Positions 8,669-17,422 are shown, counted from the stretch's first letter. The stretch: 64,000 nucleotides of DNA from JBNRMR01 sp050942895 (GCA_050942895.1 JBMNOE010000005.1:115388-179387); one strand, 5' to 3'. Notes: a model not told the origin generated them from the sequence alone. A program made the numbers and translations.

Positions 8669-8803
8669 ATAGCTGTCGAATTATTTCAAGAGCCGTCGGA
8701 ACAAGGCTTTTTCATGGCCGTCGAATTGTTTCAAGAGTTGCCGGAACAAGGCTTTTTCATAGACGCCGGATTATTTCAAGAGACGCCAGAACAAGGCGAT
8801 TTA
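8669..8803. repeat. 45-bp tandem repeat, three copies, at the 3' end of the phosphorylase gene
   Basis: Three diverged 45-bp units lie at 8669-8713, 8714-8758 and 8759-8803; each contains a TTTCAAGAG core followed by GAACAAGGC. On the minus strand unit 3 encodes the last residues of the nucleoside phosphorylase (VLASLEIIRRL). Units 2 and 1 encode near-copies (VPATLETIRRP, VPTALEIIRQL) in the same frame, beyond the TGA at 8757-8759; a second TGA lies at 8712-8714. The plus-strand reading (15-residue repeats containing LFQE and EQG) is most likely incidental. Confidence 0.85.
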
Positions 8804-9557
8804 TCATTTTCTGGGGCGCGCAAGGCAGTGACGGCGCGGTTTCGCCGTCAAAGGGAATATGCTGTGTGCAAAGAAACTGGTAGATATCAACGAAGTGACG
8901 CTGCCCAGTTTCCATGATGGAGGCGCACTCCGTTTCCACCGCGATGCAACCCTCCGCTATTCGGGCCGCAATGCCGGTTAGAGCATCAGGGCAAGGCTTG
9001 CCCAGAGTCCAGGTTTTTCCAAGGGAATAGGGCGCTTCGATTTCATCGAACAGCCGGGACAAGCGCTCGGCCGTATAAATTTTTATGTAATCATCAGCTT
9101 TCATATTGGCGGCGGAGTATAAGCGATTGCTGCTTTCAAGTTCTGCCCTGTACGCGGCGGTTGGGATTATATAGTCCGTATTTATTCCATCGCTGAGGAT
9201 GCCGCAGGGGCCGAAAAACAGGAACTTTCGCCCTCCCATGGCGATTACGTTCTCCAACACAGCGGCGGAGGACGCGGCCCCTGAGGGCGAACGGTAAAAG
9301 GCGAAAGTACAGCCCCGAAAAGAAGCCTTGTAGACGGCTACTGCTCTTTTGGCTGTGTTTTTTTCATTGGCGGCGCTGTCGACATCGTCGCAAGTATGGC
9401 AGATTTGAACGGCATCATTTATCTTAAGAAGCCGCTTTAAAATTTCCTGCTGGAATGTAACAAGCACTGCCTCTGGAAATCTTTCGGCGGCCTTCAATTT
9501 CAGATGCGTCGATGGGGAAGATTCGCCGGGAATATCATAGGAGTTTATGATGCTCAT
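8757..9557 (-). CDS. Nucleoside phosphorylase family protein (uridine/purine phosphorylase fold)
   Basis: 266 residues. Features matching the PNP/UDP phosphorylase superfamily are the Gly-rich strand-turn FLFFGPCGILSDGI, the segment YIIPTAAYRAE, the substrate-site signature CIAVETECASIMETGQ (the Glu pair contacts ribose in the family), and a C-terminal helix LVLASLEIIRR. These enzymes cleave nucleosides with phosphate in salvage. Substrate is not evident; the family also includes nucleosidases. ATG 9557 has GGAGG 7 nt upstream and is preferred over the in-frame codon at 9587. The 3' end is tandemly repeated beyond the stop. Confidence 0.8.
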   Translation of the reverse strand: MSIINSYDIPGESSPSTHLKLKAAERFPEAVLVTFQQEILKRLLKINDAVQICHTCDDVDSAANEKNTAKRAVAVYKASFRGCTFAFYRSPSGAASSAAVLENVIAMGGRKFLFFGPCGILSDGINTDYIIPTAAYRAELESSNRLYSAANMKADDYIKIYTAERLSRLFDEIEAPYSLGKTWTLGKPCPDALTGIAARIAEGCIAVETECASIMETGQRHFVDIYQFLCTQHIPFDGETAPSLPCAPQKMINRLVLASLEIIRRL

Positions 9558-9656
9558 GGTGCGTCCTCCAAAACTGTGGCTATTCATACTGCATTTCGCC
9601 TTTTTCGCCTTTTATGTACCCATATTATAGCATAGAACAACACAGAAATGGCGAAC

Positions 9657-10073
9657 TTACGATCTGAACTTGACGAATGCAACGCAGCCCATTTGAATGG
9701 AGGATGCAAAGCCCAGGCTTTTGTAAAAACCCTCTGTGGCGGTTCCGGCGTCGGTCAAAAGCACGGTCTGATAGACATCGGGGAAATGCTCTAAGGCCCG
9801 GCGCAAGAGACTGCTGCCGATTCCCCGCCGCTGATACTGGGGCAGCACGATAATATCCTGAATATACACTATGGAATGACCGTCGCCGACCAGCCTTATC
9901 ACGCCGACGAGCCTGCCCTTAAAGTATGCGCCAAGGACCAGCAGCGAGTTTTCATAGGCCAGCTTCAGCATTTCCGGGCGGGAGCTGTAGTTTGTCCAGC
10001 CCACGCTTTTGTAAAGCTCAAGGATTTCCATTTGATCATATTGGCCGTATTGCTTGATGATGATTTGATCCAT
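9657..10073 (-). CDS. GNAT-family N-acetyltransferase
   Basis: 138 residues with the GNAT core: WTNYSSRPEMLKLAYENS, the beta-4 strand IVYIQDIIVLPQYQRRGIGSSLLRRAL holding the acetyl-CoA pyrophosphate loop (Q-R-R-G-I-G), and the C-terminal YKSLGF. The family transfers acetyl groups from acetyl-CoA to amines; the acceptor here is unknown. ATG 10073 is preceded by AGGTGAGA; a longer in-frame reading to 10199 would run into the neighbouring kinase gene and lacks a better site. It is probably co-transcribed with the two-component genes upstream. Confidence 0.88.
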   Translation of the reverse strand: MDQIIIKQYGQYDQMEILELYKSVGWTNYSSRPEMLKLAYENSLLVLGAYFKGRLVGVIRLVGDGHSIVYIQDIIVLPQYQRRGIGSSLLRRALEHFPDVYQTVLLTDAGTATEGFYKSLGFASSIQMGCVAFVKFRS

Positions 10074-10101
10074 ATTCTCACCTATCTGAATAAAAACATG
10101 A

Positions 10102-11376
10102 TTACTGCTGCGCCAAGGGCAAAGAAACATGGAATACATTGCGGGGTTTTCCATCGCTTTTTTCATTGCTTTCAGCCCGGATGGTTCCGCCGTGGTCATT
10201 GACTACGCCCTGGGCTATCGACAAACCCAGGCCGAAGCCGCCATGGCCGCGCCGGGCTTCATCCCGCCGGTAAAAACGCAGAAATATGCTTTCCAGCTCA
10301 TCTTTTGGGATGAGCTCGCCATCGTTTGAGACATTGAGCAGCAGGCTGTTGTCGCTCCTTTTCAGCTCCACCGCGATCCTGCCGTTTTTACTGGAAAACT
10401 TCAGTGCGTTATCCAGCAGGGCGTGGAGCATCTGCTCCAGACGAAGGGCGTCGCCCATGACAAAAAGCCCCTCCTCGATTTCATAGGCGAACTGTTTGCC
10501 CTCGTCATATATAAGCGGCTCGTAGGTTAAAACCGAGCTTGTGACTATGTAGCTGAAATCCGTTCTTGCTTTGGCGGGGAGTATTTCGGCGTTTTCAGAG
10601 CGGGCTAGAGCCAGCATGTCCTCAACCAGCCTTTTCATTCTAAGGGCCTCTGCATGGATGTTTTCCACTCGTCTTAAAATTTTTTCATCCGCGTGTAAGG
10701 CCCCTGCCTTATCATCGCGCAGCATTCCCGCATTTGAAAGTATGACAGTCAGCGGGGTTTTCAGCTCATGTGAGGCATCGGCGATGAATTGATTTTGCCT
10801 CTCCCAGGCTATCTCCAAGGGCCGCACAGACCAGCGGGCAAGCAAGAGGCTTATAGCGAAAAAGACCAGCAGCGCCCCGGAGCCGATCATTAGAGAATTT
10901 AAAGCCTGGGATCTGAGCATCTCCTGCTCCATGGAGATGTCCGCAAAGGCGATGCGAAGGCCGCCGCCTTGCTCCTCTTTGAGATATCTTAGATTATATT
11001 CATTCAAAACGCCGGTGTCTCGGCTGTTTTTTATTGCCATATCAGCTATGGGCTTCAGGTCGCTATCGCTGATAAAATGGAGCTGGTTTATTATGGCAGA
11101 GGTTTCGCCATTCTCGTCAACTTGAAGCAGCAGCATTGGAAGGCGCACCCCGGGGAGCATATCATTATGGGGTAAAGGCAGCATGTTGGTGAAACCCTCC
11201 GGCATTTCTCCGCGGGGAAAACCGGGACCGGACAAGGCCTGGCGCAGCAAAGATATGCTCCGCTGCTGGCTGTGGCCGGCGGAGGTTATCTGCATGGTGA
11301 GGAAGATTGCCAACAATATTGCGGTGACTATCGCCATCACTATGGCGACGAACTTTCTTCGCAGTTTTTTTATCAT
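10102..11376 (-). CDS. Membrane sensor histidine kinase
   Basis: 424 residues: TM helix at about 9-28, an extracytoplasmic region of about 120 residues with little recognisable structure, a second TM helix (SGALLVFFAISLLLARW), then the phosphoacceptor box ADASHELKTPLTVIL, the N box LLDNALKFS and a GFGLGLSIAQGVV ATP lid. It forms a pair with the response regulator encoded immediately upstream (ATGA overlap at 11373-11376). The pair is divergent from the VTC/DUF4956/CotH operon, its likely target. Confidence 0.93.
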   Translation of the reverse strand: MIKKLRRKFVAIVMAIVTAILLAIFLTMQITSAGHSQQRSISLLRQALSGPGFPRGEMPEGFTNMLPLPHNDMLPGVRLPMLLLQVDENGETSAIINQLHFISDSDLKPIADMAIKNSRDTGVLNEYNLRYLKEEQGGGLRIAFADISMEQEMLRSQALNSLMIGSGALLVFFAISLLLARWSVRPLEIAWERQNQFIADASHELKTPLTVILSNAGMLRDDKAGALHADEKILRRVENIHAEALRMKRLVEDMLALARSENAEILPAKARTDFSYIVTSSVLTYEPLIYDEGKQFAYEIEEGLFVMGDALRLEQMLHALLDNALKFSSKNGRIAVELKRSDNSLLLNVSNDGELIPKDELESIFLRFYRRDEARRGHGGFGLGLSIAQGVVNDHGGTIRAESNEKSDGKPRNVFHVSLPLAQQ

Positions 11377-12047
11377 GCGCCCGCCTCCAGTCGATAGCCC
11401 AGCCGCCGCACCACAGATATCTTCACAATGGAGCCGATATGGACTATCTTCTTGCGTAAAAACGAGATATAGACCTCCACAATGCTGTCGTCGGCCTCGC
11501 CGTCATAGCCCCATATCTTAAGGTATATGGTTTCCTTAGGCAATAGTATGCCCTTGTTGGCCATCAGCAATGACATCAGCTCCAACTCCTTCGCGCTTAG
11601 GCGGACCGAGCGCCCTTTGCAGAAAAGCTCGCCGGTGGCTGTCAGCAAGGTGAGATCGCCGAAGGCAGGCTCCGACGGCTTAAGCTCGCTGCCCCGGCGC
11701 AGTATCGCCCGTAGGCAAGCCATCAGCTCGGCCGTTTCAAAGGGCTTTGTCAGGTAATAATCGGCGCCGCTGTCCAGTCCGGTTATCCTGTCGCCCAGTT
11801 CCGCCCTGGCGGTCAGCATCAGCACGGGGGTCAGATTGCCGCTTTCGCGCATCCGGCGGACGACGTCAAAGCCGCTCATCCCAGGCAGCATCACGTCCAG
11901 TATAATGGCATCGTACATGTTTGAAAGGGCGCTGTCCAGCCCGCTTTTTCCGTCGCGGCAGATGTCAGCGATGCCTTTGTTTTCGCTGATGATATCGGCC
12001 AGGGTTTCTGCAAGGCGCTCTTCGTCCTCAACGATTAAAATCCGCAC
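11373..12047 (-). CDS. OmpR/PhoB-family response regulator
   Basis: About 224 residues: receiver domain with E7/D8/E9 acidic residues, phosphoacceptor D51 in AIILDVMLPGMSG and the conserved Lys in LTKPFE; winged-helix output domain with VRLSAKELELMSLLM and a recognition helix DSIVEVYISFLRKKI. I place the start at GTG 12047 because GGAGG lies 8 nt upstream and the receiver domain begins exactly there; longer ATG forms (12062, 12095) add residues with no homology. Likely autoregulatory and controlling the divergent operon. Confidence 0.92.
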   Translation of the reverse strand: MRILIVEDEERLAETLADIISENKGIADICRDGKSGLDSALSNMYDAIILDVMLPGMSGFDVVRRMRESGNLTPVLMLTARAELGDRITGLDSGADYYLTKPFETAELMACLRAILRRGSELKPSEPAFGDLTLLTATGELFCKGRSVRLSAKELELMSLLMANKGILLPKETIYLKIWGYDGEADDSIVEVYISFLRKKIVHIGSIVKISVVRRLGYRLEAGA

Positions 12048-12196
12048 GGGGCATTCCTCCATTAACGCAATTATGGCAATATGGCAAATTATCATATCAT
12101 GTTTGATGGCGTGCCCTGCTGCCCGCCACCCCGCGATTTCCTGCGGAAACTGATAAGCTTATTATATCACAGGCCTAAATAAGCGTATACCGCAAT

Positions 12197-12284
12197 GCTT
12201 AACCAAAGCTTAAACCCAATGGACGAAAGAACAAAAATTATACACAAAATGTTCACCGGCGAATTAAGCTTAATTTAAGCTTCG
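12197..12284. promoter_or_regulatory. Paired 11-bp-spaced GCTTAA direct repeats, candidate response-regulator operator
   Basis: GCTTAA occurs at 12197 and 12208, and again at 12268 and 12279 (the last one GCTTCG). Each pair has an 11-bp period, and the two pairs are 71 bp apart. OmpR/PhoB regulators typically bind direct hexamers spaced 11 bp. The sites lie between the divergent two-component genes and the VTC operon. The downstream pair sits 31-47 bp before the VTC start. Binding is inference. Confidence 0.5.
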
Positions 12285-12314
12285 TTCCTTAGCATGGTCA
12301 TGGGAGGTGGGTGA

Positions 12315-13019
12315 ATGAATCATTCTAAGTACCGCCACGAATACAAGCATGAGATAAACCTGGCGGACTATTACGCCCTGAGACAAAGGCTGAGCGCCGC
12401 CATGGCACCGGATCCGAACGCCGCAGAGGATGGCACATACCATGTGCGCAGCCTATATTTCGACAATGCCGACGACAAAGCCCTGCGGGAGAAAATCTAC
12501 GGCCTTCCCGACCGGGAGAAGTTCAGGCTGAGAATATACAGCGGAAACGATGCCTTGATACGCCTTGAAAAAAAGAGCAAATCCTGCGGGCTGTGCAGTA
12601 AGCAGTCGGCGGAGCTCACCAGGCAGCAGGCCCAAAGCATAATTTCGGGGGGCTTGGGCGCTATTGCCGAAAACAGTTGGATGCTTGAAAGCGGCGACGG
12701 GCTACTTGCGGAGTTCTACGCAAAGATCAGCTTCCAGGGGCTTAGGCCAAGGACGCTGGTGGACTACCAGCGAGAGGCGTATATATACCCCCATGGAAAT
12801 GTGCGGGTGACATTTGACTTTGACATACGCACCGGCATATATTCCACCGGTTTTTTTGACGGGGATGCTCCCACGCTCAGCGTGTGCCGGCCGGGGACGC
12901 TGCTGCTTGAAGTGAAGTATGACCGCTTTTTGCCGGACATAATCCGCGATATAATACAGACAAACACCCGCAGGACCCAAGCTTTTTCAAAATACGCGGC
13001 TTGCCGCATCTACGGATAG
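12315..13019 (+). CDS. VTC-domain polyphosphate polymerase family protein
   Basis: 234 residues spanning the VTC domain (triphosphate tunnel fold). Visible features: the opening YRHEYKHEINLADYYALRQRL, SLYFDNADDKALREKI, the basic strand KFRLRIYSG followed by LIRLEKKSKS, and the terminal LLEVKYDRFLPDIIRDII. In yeast Vtc4 this fold makes polyphosphate from ATP; bacterial stand-alone copies are frequently found with DUF4956 and CotH proteins, as here. GGAGGTGGGTGA precedes the ATG. It is the first gene of a three-gene operon. Confidence 0.88.
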   Translation: MNHSKYRHEYKHEINLADYYALRQRLSAAMAPDPNAAEDGTYHVRSLYFDNADDKALREKIYGLPDREKFRLRIYSGNDALIRLEKKSKSCGLCSKQSAELTRQQAQSIISGGLGAIAENSWMLESGDGLLAEFYAKISFQGLRPRTLVDYQREAYIYPHGNVRVTFDFDIRTGIYSTGFFDGDAPTLSVCRPGTLLLEVKYDRFLPDIIRDIIQTNTRRTQAFSKYAACRIYG

Positions 13020-13029
13020 GAGACAAGAC

Positions 13030-13698
13030 ATGACTTTTAACGATCTGTTTAAATCCAGCTTTCTGGAGAATATCACCAGCTTTTCACCCCTTGACATGGC
13101 CATAGCGATGGGCATAGCCTTGGCCCTTGGGCTGTTCATATTTTACGTCTACAAAAAAACATACACCGGCGTCATGTATTCAGCGGGGTTTGGAGTTTCA
13201 CTGCTGGGGCTCACCCTTGTGACGACGCTTATCATTTTAGCTGTCACGTCAAACATCATTTTATCACTGGGCATGGTGGGCGCTCTTTCAATAGTCAGGT
13301 TCAGGACAGCCATAAAAGAACCCCTTGACATCGTTTTTCTGTTCTGGGCGATAGCGGCGGGCATTGTGCTGGGCGCCGGGCTTTTGCCGCTGGCGGTGCT
13401 GGGCTCGCTGTTCATAGGTATCGTTTTGGTGGTGTTCGTAAACAGGAAGACGGTTGACTCGCCGTATATACTCATCATAAGCGGCGATGGCCAGCAGGAG
13501 GACGAGATATTGCACCGCGTGGAAAATGCCGTGAAGCGCTATAGCCTCAAGTCAAAGACGGTTTCTGATGCGGGTGTTGAGTTCACGCTGGAGGTGCGCC
13601 TGAAGGAAAGCGCCACCAAGTTTGTCGGCGAGATAAAAGCCCTCCCCGGCGTGAGAAATGCGGCTTTGGTCAGCTATAACGGCGACTATATGTCCTAA
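13030..13698 (+). CDS. DUF4956 membrane protein
   Basis: 222 residues. Three or four TM helices fill residues 20-140 (a helix at AMGIALALGLFIFYVY, another at GFGVSLLGLTLVTTLIILAV, then SNIILSLGMVGALSIVRFRTAIKEP and a long hydrophobic pair), followed by a cytosolic C-terminal domain of about 75 residues with an alternating beta/alpha pattern like a ferredoxin-type fold. The segment IVRFRTAIKEPLDIVFLFWAI is characteristic of DUF4956. Function is not established. It starts 10 nt after the VTC gene and belongs to the same operon. Confidence 0.87.
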   Translation: MTFNDLFKSSFLENITSFSPLDMAIAMGIALALGLFIFYVYKKTYTGVMYSAGFGVSLLGLTLVTTLIILAVTSNIILSLGMVGALSIVRFRTAIKEPLDIVFLFWAIAAGIVLGAGLLPLAVLGSLFIGIVLVVFVNRKTVDSPYILIISGDGQQEDEILHRVENAVKRYSLKSKTVSDAGVEFTLEVRLKESATKFVGEIKALPGVRNAALVSYNGDYMS

Positions 13699-13711
13699 AG
13701 CGGGTGAAGGC

Positions 13712-15703
13712 ATGATCAAACGCAGATGGATAGGGGTGCTGACGGCGCTGCTGATGGGGGCAGCGGTTTTGCTGACGGCGGTTGGCTGGCTGTTTCCGTC
13801 GGCCTTCGCCGGTTCTTCCCAAACGGCGGAGCCCGCCTATGTCTTTGCCATGGATAAAGATGCTGTGATGGACATACAGATTATCTGCGCCGAGAGCGAC
13901 TGGGCGCAGATGCTGGAAAACGCCGCTGCGGAGGAGTATATTCCCGTGACGGTAGTGATAAATGGCAAGAAGATTGAAAACGTGGGCATAAGGCCGAAGG
14001 GCAACTCAAGCCTGAGCATGGTGGCTCAAGACGATACCACAGACCGCTACAGCTTCAAGATTGAGTTTGACCACTATATAGAAGGTCAGACATGGCTGGG
14101 CCTTGACAAGATGGTCATCAACAACATGCATGGCGACGCTACATATTTGAAGGAGTATATTTCCTATGATTTGATGGAGTATATTGGGGTGGATGTGCCC
14201 CGCTATGCATTTTCAAACATAACAGTGAACGGCGAAGCATGGGGTTTTTACATCGCAATCGAGGCTCTGGAGGACAGCTACGCCCAGAGGGTTTACGGAA
14301 GCGATCACGGCAAGCTTTATAAGCCTGAAAGCATGGATATGGGCGGCCGCGGCGACGGGCGAATGAACGAATTCATGCAGCAGGCAGAGGATGAGGGCGG
14401 CTTTAGCGGCCAGCGGGTAAATGGGCCTCCCGAAGTGGGTGAAGCGCAGGGCGCATTCGCCGGAAACTTCGGTGATTTTGGAAACGCCGGAGGTGCAAAA
14501 AGCTTTGGCGGCCAATCCGGCGGCGCTTCGCTGGAATATTTGGGTGATGAAATATCAAGCTATTCAGCCATATTTGACAACGCCGTTTTCGACAGCAGCG
14601 ACAGTGACTTAAGGCGTGTTATAACTGCCATTGAAAAGCTGAACGCAGGGGAGGACATCGAAAGCGCTGTGGACGTGGAGGCTAACCTCAGATATTTTGC
14701 TGCTCATACCGTCATAGTCAACATGGACAGCTATCTTTCAAACATGTGCCATAATTACTATTTGTACGAAAAAGACGGTCGGCTGACGATGCTCCCCTGG
14801 GATTTCAACCTGGCCTTTGGCGGCTTCCAATCATCGGGGGCGTCTGAGGTGGTGAACCTGGCGATAGATACGCCCGTATCGGGAGTGACTTTGCAGGAGC
14901 GGCCGATTTTGGGCAAACTGCTGGAAGTGCCTGAATATTTGGAGCTTTACCACGGATTTTTGCAGGAAATAGTGGACGGCTATTTTGAAAGCGGCCTTTT
15001 TGAGAACAAGATCGATTCGCTAAGCGCAATGATATCGCCGTATGTTAAAGATGATCCCAGCGCCTTCTATGATTTCAGCTCCTTTCAAAAAGCTGTGGAT
15101 GAGCTGAAAACACTGGGGCTTTTGAGGGCCCGGAGCGTACAGGGGCAGCTTGACGGCAGCATTCCTTCCACCAGCGCAGGCCAGACGGCGGATTCCACAT
15201 CGCTGGTAGATGCCTCCGGGGTGGATCTGTCAGCCTTGGGAAACATGGGCGGCGGAAACATGGGTGGCGGAAATTTTGGCGGCGGAAATTTTGGCGGCGG
15301 GAACAGGTGGACTCCGGGCAGTGAAGGAGCAGACGGCGAGGTGGCTTTCCCCGGCGGGCAGGGCGCGGACATGGAGACAATGCGAAAGGCCATGGAGATA
15401 ATCCAATCTGCCGGCGGGGAGGAACTGACCCAGGAGCAGCTTGAAAACCTGAAAGGGCTGGGCCTTAGCGATGCGGAGATAGAGATGATCACCGGTGCCG
15501 GCCGCGGAGGAACTGGCGGTTTCCCAGGCGTCGGGCAAGCACCTGCAGAACCCTCTGAGCAGTTTGCAGATGACCGGGGAGCACAGATCTCGGCGGCCTC
15601 GTCATCTGCCTGGGGGCAGACAATGTGGATTGTAATCGGCTGCGCATTTATGCTGATTGCAGGGCTGTTGTTCGTGATATTTTACAAACGAAAGGGAGGT
15701 TGA
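13712..15703 (+). CDS. CotH-kinase family membrane-anchored protein
   Basis: 663 residues. Signal/anchor helix at about 8-28, then the CotH domain: WAQMLENAAAEEYIPVTVVINGK, IRPKGNSSL, DKMVINNMHGDATYLKEYISYDL, and the active-site strand MLPWDFNLAFGGF (CotH kinases use such a D-x-N for metal binding). A Gly/Asn-rich repeat lies at about residues 510-530, and a C-terminal TM helix plus basic KRKGG tail ends the protein. CotH of Bacillus phosphorylates spore coat proteins; here both ends suggest an extracytoplasmic, membrane-held protein. ATG 13712 is preceded by GGTGAAGG; an in-frame start at 13658 lies inside the previous gene. Confidence 0.85.
   Translation: MIKRRWIGVLTALLMGAAVLLTAVGWLFPSAFAGSSQTAEPAYVFAMDKDAVMDIQIICAESDWAQMLENAAAEEYIPVTVVINGKKIENVGIRPKGNSSLSMVAQDDTTDRYSFKIEFDHYIEGQTWLGLDKMVINNMHGDATYLKEYISYDLMEYIGVDVPRYAFSNITVNGEAWGFYIAIEALEDSYAQRVYGSDHGKLYKPESMDMGGRGDGRMNEFMQQAEDEGGFSGQRVNGPPEVGEAQGAFAGNFGDFGNAGGAKSFGGQSGGASLEYLGDEISSYSAIFDNAVFDSSDSDLRRVITAIEKLNAGEDIESAVDVEANLRYFAAHTVIVNMDSYLSNMCHNYYLYEKDGRLTMLPWDFNLAFGGFQSSGASEVVNLAIDTPVSGVTLQERPILGKLLEVPEYLELYHGFLQEIVDGYFESGLFENKIDSLSAMISPYVKDDPSAFYDFSSFQKAVDELKTLGLLRARSVQGQLDGSIPSTSAGQTADSTSLVDASGVDLSALGNMGGGNMGGGNFGGGNFGGGNRWTPGSEGADGEVAFPGGQGADMETMRKAMEIIQSAGGEELTQEQLENLKGLGLSDAEIEMITGAGRGGTGGFPGVGQAPAEPSEQFADDRGAQISAASSSAWGQTMWIVIGCAFMLIAGLLFVIFYKRKGG
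15240..15302 (+). repeat. 15-bp tandem repeats coding for Gly-Asn-rich linker
   Basis: About four in-frame units of the form GGCGGCGGAAA followed by CATG or TTTT encode GGGN(M/F) repeats within the CotH-family gene. This is a low-complexity linker between the kinase-like domain and the C-terminal region, and a likely site of slippage and length variation. Confidence 0.8.
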
Positions 15704-15740
15704 GTGTAAATATAGACGGGGAAATAAGAAATGACAAAGG

Positions 15741-15768
15741 AAGTCGGCTTGCGGCAGTCGACTTTTTT
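15741..15768 (+). terminator. Rho-independent terminator of the VTC/DUF4956/CotH operon
   Basis: Arms AAGTCG (15741) and CGACTT (15759) are followed by a T run, 38 nt after the CotH stop. Confidence 0.65.
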
Positions 15769-15923
15769 GTCGATATATGGTAAAATTATGATGTAATTTT
15801 TGGGAATCCGATGAATGGATGAGCGCAAAAGGACATTATTCGCATTATTTTTTTAAGCCAAACTATTTTTAAAAAGAACCCTCGTAATATGGTAACATTT
15901 CGCCGTAAGATGGAGGAGCGCGC

Positions 15924-16541
15924 ATGAACAGATTTGACATGATCAACGATATTTCATCATTTATTTTTGTGGACAGCAAGGAGATAAAGCTGTCCGATAT
16001 CATTTTTGTGCCGGGGTCGGGCTTTCCTGAAGGTGCTGAGCGGGCTGCGGAACTGTATGTGGACGGATACGCGGGGCTGATAATGCCTTCGGGCAAGTAT
16101 AGCTTCCGAGACGGTGTTTTCGAGGGAGTGAAGTCCAAAAAGGAGCTTTATGACGGCGAATATGAAAGCGAGTGGGAGTTTCTAAGCCATGTTCTTAAAA
16201 AGAACAGGGTGAAGGAAAACGATATTTTGAAGGAGGACAAGGCCACAAATACATATGAAAACGCTTTCTTCTCCCGCTATGTGCTGGACAGCACGCAACA
16301 GAATATACGCCGGGCGATAATCTGCTGCAAATCATACCACGCCCGCCGCTGCCTAATGTTCTACACATGGGCGTTTCCGGATGTTGAGTTCTTCGTCGCC
16401 CCTGTGGATGTGCGGGGAATAACAAAAAAGGATTGGATTTTCTCTCAGCATGGCCGTTATTGCGTTATGAGCGAGCTTTCAAAATGCGCTACGCAGTTTG
16501 AAAGCGATATAGTGAAGTGGATATCCAATCGCGTGGTCTAA
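15924..16541 (+). CDS. YdcF-like (DUF218) protein
   Basis: 205 residues with the DUF218/YdcF Rossmann-like pattern: DIIFVPGSGFPEGAERAAELYVDGYAGLIMPSG at the start, the acidic loop DILKEDKATNTYENAFFSRYVLD in the middle, then RRAIICCKSYHARRCLMFYTWAFPD. Family members bind S-adenosylmethionine or act in envelope metabolism, and no general function is settled. No TM segment, so a cytosolic protein. GGAGGAGCGCGC precedes the ATG. It stands alone after the CotH operon, 33 nt ahead of the HAD gene. Confidence 0.8.
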   Translation: MNRFDMINDISSFIFVDSKEIKLSDIIFVPGSGFPEGAERAAELYVDGYAGLIMPSGKYSFRDGVFEGVKSKKELYDGEYESEWEFLSHVLKKNRVKENDILKEDKATNTYENAFFSRYVLDSTQQNIRRAIICCKSYHARRCLMFYTWAFPDVEFFVAPVDVRGITKKDWIFSQHGRYCVMSELSKCATQFESDIVKWISNRVV

Positions 16542-16574
16542 ACAAGACGTATAAAAAACATATAAAAAACAATA

Positions 16575-17369
16575 ATGATGATTAAAAAAAAGCTGGAAAA
16601 AATAAAAATACTCGCATTCGATCTTGATGATACATTGCTGACATGCGACAAAAAGCTTTCAAAAAGAACCCGCGAAGCTCTTGAGGTTTGCCGTGAAAAA
16701 GGCTATAAGGTGGTGCTTGCCACTGCGAGGCCTGTAAGGAAGGTGATCGACTTCGTAGGGGAGGGAATATATGATGCGGTGGTTTGCCACAACGGAGCGG
16801 TGGTCATAGACGGCGGTTTACTGCTGCCCCAAAGCGCCCACATTCCCTTTGATCGGGCCCAGGGCATTTTGCTTAAGTGGATAAAAGAGTTCCCCGAAAG
16901 CCAGATGAGCCTTGAGATGAACGACAGGCTTTACAGCAACTTCGACGCAAGCCTGCGCTGGAAGCACGAAAGGCCGATAATGACGGACTTTAGTGATGTG
17001 CCCGTCCATCCGGTGGAAAAGCTGATAATACAGGTGAAATCCAGCCGTGAGGAGCAGCGGCTTCGCGGGCTTTTGGGGGATGATCTCCTGGGCTATGTGA
17101 TGGACGGAGATTTGATGTTCATCACCAACAGTAGCGCTCTTAAATCCAAGGGGCTTATGGCTCTTGCTGAAAGCTGGGGCATGAGCCTTGAAAACGTGGC
17201 GGCATTCGGCGATGGCGTGAACGATATCGACATGATGGAAAGCTGCGGCTTTTCGGTGGCCATGGGAAATGCCTGCGATGAGGTCAAGGAACACGCGGAC
17301 CATATCGCTCTTTCAAACGACGAAGATGGTGTCGCCATATTTTTGCAGGAACATCTGTTGGGGACTTAA
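16575..17369 (+). CDS. Cof-type HAD-IIB family hydrolase
   Basis: 264 residues. The HAD motifs are all present: motif I LAFDLDDTLLT (nucleophile Asp), motif II VLATAR, the Lys SSALKSKGLMALAE, and motif IV AAFGDGVNDIDMMESCGFSVAMGNA. A type IIB cap occupies the middle. Cof-type enzymes dephosphorylate sugar phosphates, FMN or pyridoxal phosphate, and substrate cannot be predicted. The start may be ATG 16575 or 16578; no strong ribosome site is visible. Confidence 0.92.
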   Translation: MMIKKKLEKIKILAFDLDDTLLTCDKKLSKRTREALEVCREKGYKVVLATARPVRKVIDFVGEGIYDAVVCHNGAVVIDGGLLLPQSAHIPFDRAQGILLKWIKEFPESQMSLEMNDRLYSNFDASLRWKHERPIMTDFSDVPVHPVEKLIIQVKSSREEQRLRGLLGDDLLGYVMDGDLMFITNSSALKSKGLMALAESWGMSLENVAAFGDGVNDIDMMESCGFSVAMGNACDEVKEHADHIALSNDEDGVAIFLQEHLLGT

Positions 17370-17393
17370 AAAGCGGGAAATAAGAAAAAACCA

Positions 17394-17422
17394 TTGACAA
17401 CAAGGCTCATTTGCACTATAAT
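17394..17422 (+). promoter_or_regulatory. Sigma-A promoter of yceD-rpmF
   Basis: TTGACA at 17394 and TATAAT at 17417 match both consensus hexamers exactly, with a 17-bp spacer. They sit 24 bp ahead of yceD. Confidence 0.9.

Noticed and set aside
8673..8679. TGTCGAA match to the 0A box
   Set aside because: It lies in the 45-bp repeat inside a gene-end duplication and the other copies do not keep it, so it is likely chance.
8714..8917. Plus-strand 67-codon frame with 15-residue repeats
   Set aside because: It is explained by the 45-bp repeat whose minus-strand reading matches the phosphorylase gene end. It then overlaps that gene antisense.
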